This document shows positions 1 through 11,040 of a stretch of 64,000 nucleotides of DNA, in pieces; within the stretch, counting starts at the first letter, position 1, and each line of letters opens with the position of its first letter. This stretch comes from Sulfurihydrogenibium sp. YO3AOP1. Lineage in GTDB: Bacteria; Aquificota; Aquificia; Aquificales; Hydrogenothermaceae. The notes under the pieces are model-generated. The model searched no databases, was not told where the DNA came from, and saw nothing but the letters and a program-made list of their open reading frames with translations. Made by a program: the position numbers and the translations under genes. The stretch lies in contig NC_010730.1 in the NCBI RefSeq assembly GCF_000020325.1, positions 1,075,501 to 1,139,500 on the forward strand, in the 5' to 3' direction.

Positions 1-1727
1 AAACTGCTTGCCTCTTCATAGCTATTTTGGACGATATTTATAAACGCTTGTTTTAAAAGCTTTAAATCTCCTTTTGTCTTAAAATTATCCTCACACTCAA
101 TAGAAATACTAAATTTTTCATCTTTATAGCTTTCCGTAATCTCTCTTAGAAGGTTGCATAAATCAATTTCTTGAAGGTTTAATCCAGACAAAGAATTTCC
201 AAACTGATTAAACTCTCTTACAAGATTTGATAAATAGTCTGTCTCTTGATTGATTATTTTTACCGAATTTTCAACGATTTCGTCAAAGTTTGGATTTTGT
301 TTTTTCCAGCTTCTTAGTATTCTTTCTGCTGATAGCTTTATTGGGGTCAATGGATTTTTGATCTCATGGGCTATTCTTTGTGCCACATCTTTCCACATAC
401 TTAGCTTTTGTGCTGCGATTATATCTGTAATATCATCAAAAACTATAACATAACCTTTATCTCTTATGTTGCTAACCTTAACTATAAGCGTTCTGCCGCC
501 TTTTTCTATTATCTGCTCTTTTTTACTATCAAGATTTACATTTAAAAACTTTGCAAATTCCTGAATATCACTTTTTCTAAAATTTAAAACATCTTGACCT
601 AAAATAATGGTTGCTGCATTGTTTATATTTTCAACTTTGCCATCTTCTGATGAGTATATTACTCCGGTGCTAATGTTATTTAAAATTGTTTCTAAATATT
701 CTTTATTCTTCCTTAAGACAGCGTTCCTTTCTTCAAGTTTTTTATACAGTAGATTTAATCTTTCAACCATTCTATTGAATTCTTCAATCAAGATGCCAAA
801 CTCATCTTGAGACTTAAGATTTATTTTTACGTTTAAATCTCCTTCTGAAAGTCTTTTTGCTCCTTCTACCAATGCTTCAACAGGTTTTGTGATGTTATTG
901 ACAATAAACCTACTAAACCAAACAGTGGCAAAAATTACAGCCATTGTAATTGTAAGTAAAATTAAAATGTAGCTTATTCTTATTGGTGTTTTGTAGTTTT
1001 TTAGGTCATTATAAATCTGCAAAATTAAAGCTGTGTCTTCTTTTGACAATAAAAGCTCTTTTGGAAATTCATAAACAAGGATTATTTTCTGATTTGTTTT
1101 TAGTTTACCATTGAAAACTATTTTATTTTCATAAACGCTAAAACCTTCTTTGTACAATGCATCAAAAACTTCTTTATCGTAAGGCTTTCCATAAAATTGA
1201 ATCAATCTTCCGCCGGTGTCATAGATGGTTAATGTTCTTAGATTAAAGATATCAACTGCATCTTTTGGGTCTATTTTATTCTCATCAATTAGTCTATAAA
1301 CTCTGTAAAGCCAATCTTGATTGGATTGAATGTTTTGGCTTATTATCTCATCTAACTTCCCAAGGGCATTGCCAACTTTTCCGGCAAACCATAAGTTTGT
1401 TGCACTTGAAATTATTGATACCGACACTGTAAAAAGTATTAATGAAGGTATAACGACAAACGAGATTAAAATCAGTGTAAGTTTTATTTTTAACTTTCCT
1501 TTAATTCCTTCTTCAAACAGTATTTTTATAAGATATCTTAGAGTATACGCAAAAATGATGATAAAAAAGATTAGGTCAAGATTTAGTATGAAAAGAAAGA
1601 CATATGGATTTAAAACGTCTTTGACCTTTTCAAGCTTTCCAAAAATATAGTAATTGCCTGCTATAAAAAGAAATAAAGAAGCTGAAAATATTATTAAGTT
1701 TCTTTTTAGATTTTCTCTTTCAGTCAA
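1..1727 (-). CDS. ntrY: NtrY-type sensor histidine kinase (3' end cut by window edge)
   Basis: Membrane sensor kinase of the NtrY group, expected to phosphorylate an NtrC-like sigma-54 activator. The frame is open from a TTG at 1727 to position 1 (about 575 residues), so the catalytic ATPase end lies outside. Reading inward I see two hydrophobic segments near the N terminus, a third near residues 95-120, an extracytoplasmic stretch, another membrane segment near residue 250, a HAMP region (NITKPVEALVEGAKRL), a PAS-like segment, and the H-box AQRIAHEIKNPLTPIKL with His at about residue 454. That H-box wording is characteristic of NtrY. The TTG overlaps the stop of the upstream citryl-CoA lyase-like gene (TTGA), which suggests translational coupling. 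The partner regulator should lie beyond the left edge. The family is clear; the exact signal is unknown. Confidence 0.9.
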   Translation of the reverse strand, partial: MTERENLKRNLIIFSASLFLFIAGNYYIFGKLEKVKDVLNPYVFLFILNLDLIFFIIIFAYTLRYLIKILFEEGIKGKLKIKLTLILISFVVIPSLILFTVSVSIISSATNLWFAGKVGNALGKLDEIISQNIQSNQDWLYRVYRLIDENKIDPKDAVDIFNLRTLTIYDTGGRLIQFYGKPYDKEVFDALYKEGFSVYENKIVFNGKLKTNQKIILVYEFPKELLLSKEDTALILQIYNDLKNYKTPIRISYILILLTITMAVIFATVWFSRFIVNNITKPVEALVEGAKRLSEGDLNVKINLKSQDEFGILIEEFNRMVERLNLLYKKLEERNAVLRKNKEYLETILNNISTGVIYSSEDGKVENINNAATIILGQDVLNFRKSDIQEFAKFLNVNLDSKKEQIIEKGGRTLIVKVSNIRDKGYVIVFDDITDIIAAQKLSMWKDVAQRIAHEIKNPLTPIKLSAERILRSWKKQNPNFDEIVENSVKIINQETDYLSNLVREFNQFGNSLSGLNLQEIDLCNLLREITESYKDEKFSISIECEDNFKTKGDLKLLKQAFINIVQNSYEEASS

Positions 1728-2491
1728 AGCTCTCTTGGTGGGTTTCCTAAGTATTCTATTTCCGTTTCTTCATCAAGTCTTCTAAAAATAACTCCTTCTG
1801 TTAGCTCTTCAAATGCGTGTGCAACTAAACCGGGTATTCTTCCGATTATAAAAAATCCTTTTCCAAGTTTGTAATCAAAACCCATATCTGATGTAATGGC
1901 TGCAATTGCTCCATCTACGTTTAAAACAAGCTTTTTTCCTTTTATTTTTTCTATTGCATCTTCTAAGGCTACAGCAAACTCACAAAGTTTACCATAAAAT
2001 CCAAGTTCTTTTGCCAAATCTAATAATTTTTTGCTTCTTGGGTCAAAATCTTTGTAATACTTATGTCCATAGCCGGAGATTCTCCATTTTTCTTCTACAG
2101 CTTTTTTAGCTATTCTTTCTGCAAGTCCATAAATATCTTCTTCATCTTTTGCGTATTCTTGAAAGAATTTCATGGCATCTTCTAAAGCTCCACCATGATA
2201 CTCTCCGAAAGCTAAAACACCTGCTGCAACACCAACGTGAAGTTGATTTCCACCGGAGATTACATTTCTAAGTGCTACAACAGATGGTGGTGCTACTCCA
2301 TGGTCTATTACAGATGTAAAGATTGCATCAAACATCATTCTTTCATTTTCTGTTGGAAGTTCTCCTTTTAACAAAAGATAAATGCTTTCTGAAAAAGTAA
2401 GCTTTCCAATCATCTGAGTTAACGGATAGCCTCTAATATAGGTCTCTTCTTTTGTGTTTAATGTAATTTTAGTTTGCCATTTTTTCGCCAT
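1724..2491 (-). CDS. ccl: Citryl-CoA lyase-like short citrate synthase family protein
   Basis: A 255-residue protein of the citrate synthase fold, much shorter than the roughly 430 residues of true citrate synthase and close to the size of Hydrogenobacter citryl-CoA lyase, which cleaves citryl-CoA to acetyl-CoA and oxaloacetate in the reductive TCA cycle. Visible active-site motifs are DHGVAPPSV (residues 63-71), SGYGHKYY with His143, DFDPRS with Arg152, and NVDGAIAAI. It resembles the C-terminal domain of the ATP citrate lyase large subunit at 20352-22202. The gene sits directly upstream of the NtrY-like kinase, with a 4-base overlap. A free-standing copy is odd here because complete ATP citrate lyase genes are also present. 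It may be a relic, a second route, or a lyase for another acyl-CoA. Family assignment is strong; substrate is inferred. Confidence 0.82.
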   Translation of the reverse strand: MAKKWQTKITLNTKEETYIRGYPLTQMIGKLTFSESIYLLLKGELPTENERMMFDAIFTSVIDHGVAPPSVVALRNVISGGNQLHVGVAAGVLAFGEYHGGALEDAMKFFQEYAKDEEDIYGLAERIAKKAVEEKWRISGYGHKYYKDFDPRSKKLLDLAKELGFYGKLCEFAVALEDAIEKIKGKKLVLNVDGAIAAITSDMGFDYKLGKGFFIIGRIPGLVAHAFEELTEGVIFRRLDEETEIEYLGNPPREL

Positions 2492-2538
2492 GGTTAGCTC
2501 CTTTTTGACTTTAATCTTTATTTGTATAATTTATATTC

Positions 2539-2717
2539 ATATGTTGAGTGAGAAATTCAATAAAAACATGAGATTCTTCGCTTTGCTCAGAACAACGGAA
2601 TAAGATTATTCCTTTTCTGATGCTTATCATTCAACCTTTCTCTGTCATCCTGAGGACTTTAGGCCGAAAGATCTCCTCTTTTATTCTACAAAAATTGCCA
2701 ATTTCCTGTCAAAATTG
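2539..2717. repeat. Decayed MITE-like element with hairpin modules B and A
   Basis: The left terminal repeat ATATGTTGAGTGAGAAATT is at 2539-2557. A degenerate module B (GAGATTCTTCGCTTTGCTCAG) starts at 2570, and module A in inverted orientation is at 2643-2676. The right end (AATTTC near 2699-2705) is decayed. It fills the gap between the citryl-CoA lyase-like gene and the HAD phosphatase. Confidence 0.75.
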
Positions 2718-3349
2718 TTATATAAACTTTAAACTATCTAATACATAATCCGGATTTAAAGATAATGCAAGCTCTTTATTTCCATAACCTTGTAAAACTA
2801 ATGCCGTTTTTATTCCTGCATTTTTTCCTGTTAAAACATCAGTTTCACTATCACCTATGATTATACTTTTATCTTTATCGGATTTTAGCTTTTCCAATGT
2901 GTAAAAAACCGGCAATGGATGAGGCTTTTTTTCTGATGTTGTATCAGCTCCTACTACTAAGTCAATATAATCAATAACATTTAATTTTTTTAAGATTTCA
3001 ATAGATAAGGCTTCATATTTGTTTGTTACAACTGCAACTTTTTTTGAAAGCTCTTTCAATTTTTTTAATGTCTCTTCAGCTCCATCATAAAGTTTTGAAT
3101 ATATTACAGGATTTGAATAGTAAAACTCTTTAAAGTATTCCAATGCTTTATCTTTAATTTCTTGTGGATATTCTGGAATTAAGTCTTCTATAAGCTTTTT
3201 TGCTCCGTACCCAACCTTTGAGATTATCTCTTCCTCTGAAAATGTTTTAAGATTCAACTTTTCAAATGCGTAGTTTGCTGCTAAGGCTATATCTTTTCCT
3301 GAATCGAGAAGTGTCCCATCAAGGTCAAAAATGCATAACTCTAAGTGTT

Positions 3350-3353
<4 letters not shown>
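2718..3353 (-). CDS. gph: HAD-family phosphatase, phosphoglycolate phosphatase-like
   Basis: A 211-residue HAD hydrolase, probably a soluble phosphatase acting on a small phospho-metabolite such as 2-phosphoglycolate. Motif I is FDLDGTLLDS near the N terminus (nucleophile and general-acid Asp). Motif II is the VVTNK segment. The Lys is in SEKKPHPLP, and motif III is IIGDSETDV. The cap between motifs I and II is helical, as in the Gph/PpaX subgroup. The start overlaps the stop of the FtsB-like gene by 4 bases, so it is the last gene of the lysC-to-gph operon. Substrate specificity within this subgroup cannot be read from sequence; pyrophosphatase or other sugar-phosphate activity is possible. 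Confidence 0.8.
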
Positions 3354-5018
<1,665 letters not shown>

Positions 5019-5031
5019 TTAAGACCTCCTT

Positions 5032-6531
5032 TTATAGTCTATGATATGCTGCTAATGCTCCTGCTATTGCTGCAACTAAATCTTCAATATTTCTCTCTTG
5101 CTCTTTTAAGTTAAAAGTTGGTAATTTTTCATCTATGTATTTTGTTGTAAATTTACCATTTATAAAATCTTCGTCTCTGACGATTGCTCTAAGAAGTGGA
5201 AGGTTTGTTGGCACACCTCTAACGATAAACTCATCTAATGCTCTTCTTGCTCTATTTACCACATCTTGCCATGTTAAAGCCCAAACAGATAGCTTAGCTA
5301 TCATAGAATCATAGTATGGTGGAATTACGTAATCCTTATAAACTGCCGCATCTACTCTAACACCCGGTCCACCTGGAGAGTGGTAAGATGTAATAAGTCC
5401 AACCGATGGTGCAAAGTTTTTAGCCGGGTCTTCTGCGTTTACTCTAAACTCTATTGCGTATCCTCTCATGGATATATCTTCTTGTAAGAAAGGTAGCTTT
5501 TTACCTTCAGCAATTTCTATCATTTTTTGGACAATATCTATTCCTGTTACCATTTCTGTAACTGTATGCTCAACCTGAAGTCTTGTATTCATCTCAATAA
5601 AATAAAAATTATTGTTTTCATCTACTAAGTATTCAATCGTTCCAACGTTTTCATACCCAACTTTAAACATTGCTTTAACAGAAGTTCTGTAAAGCTCTTT
5701 CTTTACTTCTTCATCTAACGATGGAGACCTTGCTATTTCTACTATTTTTTGATGTCTTCTTTGTATAGAACAGTCTCTTTCTCCAAGATGAACTACGTTT
5801 CCATACTTATCAGCCATTATCTGAATTTCTATGTGTCTTGGATTTTCAACGTATTTCTCTATAAAGACATCACCTTTTCCAAAAAATTTTTTAGCTTCAT
5901 TGTAAGCAGACTGGAATAAGGTCTCAAATTCAGATTCAGACCTTACGATTCTCATACCCCTTCCGCCACCACCATAGGCAGCTTTAAGAATAACCGGATA
6001 TCCTATCTCATTTGCTATTTCTTTGGCTTTTTTCATATCAGATATTGGTTCATCGCTACCTGGCAGGATTGGAACACCAAGCTCCCTCATCTTTTTCTTT
6101 GCTGCCATCTTGTCGCCAAAGAGCGCAATATGTTCCGGCTTTGGACCAATAAATATAATTCCTTGTCTTACACAGTACTCTGCAAACTCTGGGTTTTCTG
6201 ATAAAAATCCGTATCCTGGATGAATTGCATCGCACTTAGTTTGTTTTGCTAAATCTACTATTCTAAAATAGTTTAAATAAGCTTGGATTGGGTCTCCTGG
6301 AATCAGATAAGCTTCGTCAGCTTTTTTAACATAGATACTTTTTGCATCTGCTTCTGAATAGATTGCTACCGTCTTTATTCCAAGCTCTTTACATGCTCTA
6401 ATTATTCTCGTTGCTATCTCTCCTCTGTTTGCAACAAGGACTTTTTTAATCTCTCTTGGCATTACCTTCATGTATTCTTTCTTTGAAGAAATTTTTTTAA
6501 CTGATTTGTAAAGTGGATTATCTTTACTCAT
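5032..6531 (-). CDS. Biotin carboxylase subunit (pyruvate/2-oxoglutarate carboxylase or acetyl-CoA carboxylase type)
   Basis: ATP-dependent carboxylation of biotin on a carrier protein. About 499 residues, slightly longer than a typical AccC. The core begins at [15 protein letters not shown] after an N-terminal extension of about 25 residues. ATP-grasp motifs are [14 protein letters not shown] and [14 protein letters not shown]. The C-terminal tail ([17 protein letters not shown]) resembles the tails of pyruvate carboxylase A subunits rather than AccC. In Hydrogenobacter a related protein is the small subunit of 2-oxoglutarate carboxylase, so an anaplerotic or reductive TCA role is plausible. 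The ATG at 6531 is preferred over the GTG 12 bases upstream because GGAAGGTGAT lies about 7 bases before it; it overlaps the lysC stop by 8 bases. No carboxyltransferase gene is in the window; accB is at 28041. Confidence 0.85.
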   Translation of the reverse strand: MSKDNPLYKSVKKISSKKEYMKVMPREIKKVLVANRGEIATRIIRACKELGIKTVAIYSEADAKSIYVKKADEAYLIPGDPIQAYLNYFRIVDLAKQTKCDAIHPGYGFLSENPEFAEYCVRQGIIFIGPKPEHIALFGDKMAAKKKMRELGVPILPGSDEPISDMKKAKEIANEIGYPVILKAAYGGGGRGMRIVRSESEFETLFQSAYNEAKKFFGKGDVFIEKYVENPRHIEIQIMADKYGNVVHLGERDCSIQRRHQKIVEIARSPSLDEEVKKELYRTSVKAMFKVGYENVGTIEYLVDENNNFYFIEMNTRLQVEHTVTEMVTGIDIVQKMIEIAEGKKLPFLQEDISMRGYAIEFRVNAEDPAKNFAPSVGLITSYHSPGGPGVRVDAAVYKDYVIPPYYDSMIAKLSVWALTWQDVVNRARRALDEFIVRGVPTNLPLLRAIVRDEDFINGKFTTKYIDEKLPTFNLKEQERNIEDLVAAIAGALAAYHRL

Positions 6532-7759
6532 ATTGAATATCACCTTCCATGTTTTCTATAAATGCTTCATGTAAAGACCTTACTGCAAGCTCTGCATACT
6601 TTTCATCTATTAAAACTGATATTTTTATCTCTGATGTTGAGATTGCATATATATTTATACCTTCTCTAGATAAAACTTCAAACATTTTTGCTGCTGTTCC
6701 TGCATGGGTTTTCATTCCAAGACCAACGATAGAAACTTTTGCAATTTTATCATTTCTTTCAACTTCTTCAGCTCCTATTTCTTGTGCTACTTCTTTTGCT
6801 ATTTCTTCTGCTACATCCGCATCTGTTTTGTTTACTGTAAATGATATATCAGTAAAACCTTTGTGTGAAACGTTTTGAACTATCATATCAACAACAATGT
6901 TTCTATCTCCAAGGGCTTTGAATAACTTAGCTGCAACGCCTGGCTTGTCGGGGACTCTTACTACAGTAATTCTTGATTCTTTTAATTCGTGAGAAATTCC
7001 TCTAACAATCATTTTTTCCATTTCTTCATTCTCCTCCACTATCCAAGTTCCTTCTTCGTCGTTAAAAGATGACCTTACATGTATTTTAACACCATACTTT
7101 GCCCCAAATTCTACAGACCTAATTTGCATAACTTTTGAACCAAGAGAAGCCATCTCCATCATCTCTTCATATGATATAACCGGTATTTTTCTTGCATTTT
7201 CAACAATTCTTGGGTCTGCTGTAAAAACACCCGGTACATCTGTATAAATTTCACATACATCAGCTTTTAAAGCTGCAGCTAAAGCAACGGCAGAAGTATC
7301 AGAACCACCTCTACCAAGAGTTGTAATGTCTCCCCCTTCTGTAACACCTTGAAATCCTGCAACTATAACAACCTTTCCCTCATCTAAATGTTTTCTTATT
7401 CTATGTGTATCTATTTTTTTAATTCTCGCCTTTGTATGTACATCATCGGTAATTATCGGAACTTGCCAACCTGTTAAACTAACAGCATCTATTCCAAGCT
7501 CTTTTAATGCAATAGCTACCAATCCTATTGCTACCTGCTCACCTGTGGAGACTACCATGTCTTGTTCTCTTGGGTCAGGTCTTGATGATAACTCTCTTGT
7601 TAAACCAAGCAGTCTATCTGTCTCTCCACTCATAGCAGAAGAGACAACTACGACTTTATTCCCGGCATCTACTGCCTTTTTTATTTTTTTTGCAACATTT
7701 TTAATTCTTTCTATATTCCCAACAGATGTTCCGCCATACTTTTGAACTATTAAAGGCAA
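6524..7759 (-). CDS. lysC: Aspartate kinase
   Basis: Aspartokinase, first step of the lysine, threonine and methionine pathway, 411 residues. The N-terminal kinase domain starts [11 protein letters not shown]. It carries [25 protein letters not shown] and [15 protein letters not shown]. Two ACT domains follow (from about residue 265, [14 protein letters not shown], and about 345, [13 protein letters not shown]), as in feedback-regulated enzymes. The start is a TTG with GGAGGT upstream. It is the first gene of a five-gene minus-strand operon (lysC, biotin carboxylase, eno, ftsB-like, gph) with gaps or overlaps of 13 bases or less. thrB for the same pathway is at 29444. Confidence 0.97.
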   Translation of the reverse strand: MPLIVQKYGGTSVGNIERIKNVAKKIKKAVDAGNKVVVVSSAMSGETDRLLGLTRELSSRPDPREQDMVVSTGEQVAIGLVAIALKELGIDAVSLTGWQVPIITDDVHTKARIKKIDTHRIRKHLDEGKVVIVAGFQGVTEGGDITTLGRGGSDTSAVALAAALKADVCEIYTDVPGVFTADPRIVENARKIPVISYEEMMEMASLGSKVMQIRSVEFGAKYGVKIHVRSSFNDEEGTWIVEENEEMEKMIVRGISHELKESRITVVRVPDKPGVAAKLFKALGDRNIVVDMIVQNVSHKGFTDISFTVNKTDADVAEEIAKEVAQEIGAEEVERNDKIAKVSIVGLGMKTHAGTAAKMFEVLSREGINIYAISTSEIKISVLIDEKYAELAVRSLHEAFIENMEGDIQYE

Positions 7760-7794
7760 TTAAAGAGACCTCCATACATAAAAATGTTTAGTTT

Positions 7795-7800
7795 ATTATA
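7795..7800 (-). promoter_or_regulatory. Candidate -10 element upstream of lysC operon
   Basis: A perfect TATAAT on the minus strand lies about 36 bases before the lysC TTG. No good -35 match is visible at normal spacing, so this is a weak call. Confidence 0.3.
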
Positions 7801-8238
7801 ACAAAAGCATTATTTTTTTGCTTAATTATAAATGATGAGAAAATGGGTAGATTTATAATTCCCCATATGCTTGATAATAAACATCTGTCTATCATTCAAA
7901 ATCTAAGGCTAAAATCTCATTTTACAAATTTAGATAATTTTTCATAAGAGTTATGTAAACTTTAGCTGAGTTTAAAAATTGATCAATCTTTTTAATTGTC
8001 ATTCTACAGTCGTGCAAAGAATCTCCTCTTCTCACTCTCTCACATCTCACTTTCTTACTTTTTTAAAAGAGGAGATCCTTCACTTCGCTGCTGGATGACA
8101 GAGAATTTTCAAAAGTGCCATTCTGAGCGTTAGCGAAGGATCTCCTTTTTTGTTCTCAAAAAGTTAAAGCAAGGGATCTTTCAGACTAAAAACCTTGGGA
8201 TGATGAGGAAAGATAAGCAATAAAATTTTAGAACACTT
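7801..8238. repeat. Intergenic cluster of hairpin modules
   Basis: The first 190 bases hold nothing I recognise. Then four modules follow: B-like 7997-8026, A/B hybrid 8071-8100 (GGAGATCCTTCACTTCGCTG), B-like with GATC 8116-8145, and a degenerate A at 8173-8206. The cluster ends with AAATTTTAGAACACTTTC, a type-2 terminal repeat, at the 3' end of the nucleotidyltransferase gene. Confidence 0.75.
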
Positions 8239-9663
8239 TCACTTACCCTTAAACTCTTTGACAAACTTGGTAGCTTCTGCTTTGGTCTTTACTTTTCCAC
8301 TAATCTGGGCTTTAATCAAACTGTCTTTTATAATTCCAACTTCCTTAGAAGGCTTGAGATTTAGTAATTTCATTATCTCCTCACCGCTTAACAACGGCTC
8401 TTCAACAATGTTATTTTTATAATTGTTTTCATAGTGATTTATCAATCTCAAAATGAAATCTTCTAAGTTTTTATTAATGCTATAAGAAAGTAAAAAGCAG
8501 TAATCACTTGCATTTTTAAACTTATACCAAAACCAATTAAGCTCAAAATCAGATGGGTTATTTTTTGAGATTGATAGTAAATACTCTGTTGCTTGGATTA
8601 TATCCTCTATAAACTTTGAAATTTTTACAGGAAGTAATAACTTTTCTTCTAAAATTTCCTTATAATCTTTAAGTGTGTACAAAATCGCAGCAAGTTTTAA
8701 AAAAGTGATACTACTGAAATTTTGATAAAGTTTTATTTCTTTTAGTTTTTGAACGTCTACAAATTTAAGTTTTTTTTTTATGTTTTCTTCCAAGCTTTCA
8801 TAGAGTTTTAAATCTTTTAGATTTTTTGAAATAACTTTTTTCAGAATTTTGTTTTCAAGAAGCTTGTTTAATGTGTCTTTCGAATTCTCATTAGAAATTA
8901 TCTTTAAAAGCTCATCTCTGATTCTTTCTTTTGGAGATTTTTCTATTAGATTGGGATTATTTTTTACAAACTTCTCAAATTCTTTATCTATTGTAAAATC
9001 AAGCTCTAAAGCAAGTCTATAACCTCTTAAAATTCTTACCGGGTCTTTTATGATATTTTCAATAGATATTGGTCTAATGATGCCATCTTGAAGGTCTTTA
9101 AATCCGTTTGACGGGTCTATTAAAACAGTTGTTGAGGCACTTAAGCTTGATGTATCATCAAAATTTACTGCTATTGCGTTTATTGTAAAATCTCTTTCTA
9201 ATAAATCTTTTATAAGTCTTTCTAAAATTAGCTCTTCTTTTTGATAAAAGTCTATATCCGGATTTGAAAGTATATCAGAAATATCAAGATAGGAGAAATC
9301 AAATCTGTAGTTATAATTATTTTCTTTAAACAAAAATGTCGCTACTTTTTTCTCTTTTTCAAATTGGAAGATATCACCTTTGATAAATTTTTTTAAATTG
9401 TTTACAACTTGGAGTGGGTCTGCTGTGATAATAAAATCTATATCTATATTCTCACCGATTGGTCTGTTTATGATCCTATCCCTCACCCATCCACCTACAA
9501 GAAAACAAAATGAACCTTTTGGAAGAGCTTTTGCTACATAGTCAAAATAAGAGTTGTAAAATATCAGCCCATGAATGTAATTTTCTTTTATTTCTAAATC
9601 TTCTAACTTCTCATCTTTTTGTTTGTTAAAAATTTTATTTAATAGTTTGTCTATCCCAAACAT
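8239..9663 (-). CDS. tRNA nucleotidyltransferase / poly(A) polymerase family protein
   Basis: Class II nucleotidyltransferase that adds part or all of the 3' CCA to tRNAs. 474 residues. Motif A is GGWVRD (57-62) followed by DIDF with the catalytic Asp74 and Asp76. The segment LLERDFTINAIA and the RNA-binding PVRILRGYRLA and KSPKERIRDELLKI are also present. Aquifex splits CCA addition between a CC-adding and an A-adding enzyme of this family, and I cannot tell from sequence which activity this one has. The C-terminal half is helical and Lys/Leu rich. It starts 2 bases after the upstream hypothetical gene, so the two are probably cotranscribed. Confidence 0.85.
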   Translation of the reverse strand: MFGIDKLLNKIFNKQKDEKLEDLEIKENYIHGLIFYNSYFDYVAKALPKGSFCFLVGGWVRDRIINRPIGENIDIDFIITADPLQVVNNLKKFIKGDIFQFEKEKKVATFLFKENNYNYRFDFSYLDISDILSNPDIDFYQKEELILERLIKDLLERDFTINAIAVNFDDTSSLSASTTVLIDPSNGFKDLQDGIIRPISIENIIKDPVRILRGYRLALELDFTIDKEFEKFVKNNPNLIEKSPKERIRDELLKIISNENSKDTLNKLLENKILKKVISKNLKDLKLYESLEENIKKKLKFVDVQKLKEIKLYQNFSSITFLKLAAILYTLKDYKEILEEKLLLPVKISKFIEDIIQATEYLLSISKNNPSDFELNWFWYKFKNASDYCFLLSYSINKNLEDFILRLINHYENNYKNNIVEEPLLSGEEIMKLLNLKPSKEVGIIKDSLIKAQISGKVKTKAEATKFVKEFKGK

Positions 9664-9665
9664 AA

Positions 9666-10100
9666 TTAAACCTTATATATATCCACTTCTTTTTTAAGAT
9701 TTTCTATAAATGTGATTAGTTTTTGAGCTTTATCTATCCAATTTTGAATAATCCATGCCGATTTTGGATATTCTTCTTGGAGTTGTTTGTACTGGTCTAT
9801 TTTGTGCTGTGTAAATTGAATTAACAAGTCTAAATACTCTTTCATTTTGTTTAATTGTTTTGCATAGAAGAATAAATCTTTCAGCATCTCTTTTCTTTCT
9901 CTTACATTAACATCTACACCAAGAGCTAATGCAATACTTCTTATATCAAATCTTGAAAGATATATGCCACTTTTTGCTGGAACTGTGAGAATTTTTAATA
10001 TTCTGTCAAACTCACCTTCTTCTTTGAGAAAATCATACTGTTGTTCGAATTTTGTATTGGTCATAAATGGATTTCTCATCAGATCATCTTTATTAAACAT
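9666..10100 (-). CDS. Conserved hypothetical protein, helical, 144 residues
   Basis: I do not recognise this family. It is a soluble, largely alpha-helical protein with charged amphipathic stretches (KEMLKDLFFYAKQLNKMKEY and a C-terminal WIDKAQKLITFIENLKKEV). It has no signal peptide, membrane segment or cysteine motif. The ATG follows a GAGG-like site. It lies 2 bases upstream of the tRNA nucleotidyltransferase gene, so it is likely cotranscribed with it, and a role in RNA metabolism is only a guess from context. Codon usage looks like that of its neighbours. Confidence 0.7.
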   Translation of the reverse strand: MFNKDDLMRNPFMTNTKFEQQYDFLKEEGEFDRILKILTVPAKSGIYLSRFDIRSIALALGVDVNVRERKEMLKDLFFYAKQLNKMKEYLDLLIQFTQHKIDQYKQLQEEYPKSAWIIQNWIDKAQKLITFIENLKKEVDIYKV

Positions 10101-10295
10101 TTCTAACCTCTTTATATAGAATTTTAAGTATTATAACAGAAGTGAGAAGTAAAAAGTAAAGAGTTAAATATGTAGTATTTAGAATTTAGAAATCTGAACT
10201 GTAATTCTTCACTGCTAAGTGTCAAGTATAGATGACGCATATCCTTCAAAATGTATAAAACTTAAAAAATCATCACTTCTCACTATCTCGACTAC

Positions 10296-10802
10296 TCACT
10301 TTTTTACTTTTTCATTTATATACTCTAAAACTTTGTGCGGGTCAGATGCTGGGTCTACGCCTCTATATATTTTTTCAACTTTACCCTCTGGATTTATAAG
10401 AATTGTATCTCTTGAGCATAGTCCAAAGAATGTTTTAACACCATAAGCTTTAACTACTTCTCCTTTTGGGTCTGATAGTAAGCTGTGTTTAAAGCCATAT
10501 TTTTCTTTAAATTTTTTTATTGATTCTATATCGTCAGTACTTATGCCAAATACAACTGCATTTAATGAAACAAATTTATCGTATAACTTTGAATATTCTT
10601 TGCCTTGTGTGGTACAACCTGGAGTGCCTGCTTTTGGATAGAAGTATAAAATTACCCATCTTCCTTTGTAATCAGAAAGCTGAATCAACCTGTTAGATTC
10701 ATTATAAAGCTTGAAATTATAAGCTGGCTGTCCTTCTTCAATTGCCATTCCTGATTTTACAATTCCAAGCAAAATTAAAATCTTTACTAAAAAATTTTTC
10801 AT
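10296..10802 (-). CDS. Exported peroxiredoxin of the PrxQ/Bcp type
   Basis: Thiol peroxidase, 168 residues. An N-terminal signal peptide (KNFLVKILILLGIVKSGMA, cleavage likely after Ala20) indicates a periplasmic location, which is unusual because most Bcp proteins are cytosolic. The peroxidatic Cys63 sits in AGTPGCTTQ, and Cys129 (FFGLCSRDT) is a candidate partner. The core pattern (FKLYNESNRLIQLSDYKGR and ILYFYPKA) is that of AhpC/TSA. It stands alone between two repeat-bearing gaps, so it is probably transcribed singly. A detoxification role for peroxides from microaerobic respiration fits the cytochrome bd oxidase in this window. Confidence 0.88.
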   Translation of the reverse strand: MKNFLVKILILLGIVKSGMAIEEGQPAYNFKLYNESNRLIQLSDYKGRWVILYFYPKAGTPGCTTQGKEYSKLYDKFVSLNAVVFGISTDDIESIKKFKEKYGFKHSLLSDPKGEVVKAYGVKTFFGLCSRDTILINPEGKVEKIYRGVDPASDPHKVLEYINEKVKK

Positions 10803-10820
10803 TTTTTACTCCTTACTTTA

Positions 10821-11025
10821 GAGTTCCAAAAATCAATATCGTCATTCTAAAGTCATACAAAGAATCTCTATAAAGAATCTCTATCATTTTACATCTCACT
10901 CATTTATTGTATGGGCAATTCATGAATTGCCTCTACTTTCTTTCTTGCTTTTTGAAAGAGGAGAACCTTCGGACTTACGTCCTCAGGATGACGAGGAAAG
11001 GCAAACTTATAAAAATTTTGGGACT
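10821..11025. repeat. MITE-like element, type 2 (GTTCCAAAAATC ends)
   Basis: The left end is GAGTTCCAAAAATC (10821-10834) and the right end is AATTTTGGGACTC (11013-11025), inverted to each other. Inside are a degenerate module B (10841-10868), the palindrome GGCAATTCATGAATTGCC (10914-10931), and module A (10960-10993). It separates the peroxiredoxin gene from folE. Confidence 0.8.
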
Positions 11026-11040
11026 CTCTAATCCTCATTC

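Noticed and set aside
250-1650. Plus-strand open frames over the first 1.7 kb
   Set aside because: They are shadows of the minus-strand NtrY-type kinase, whose H-box, HAMP and PAS segments read continuously on the other strand.
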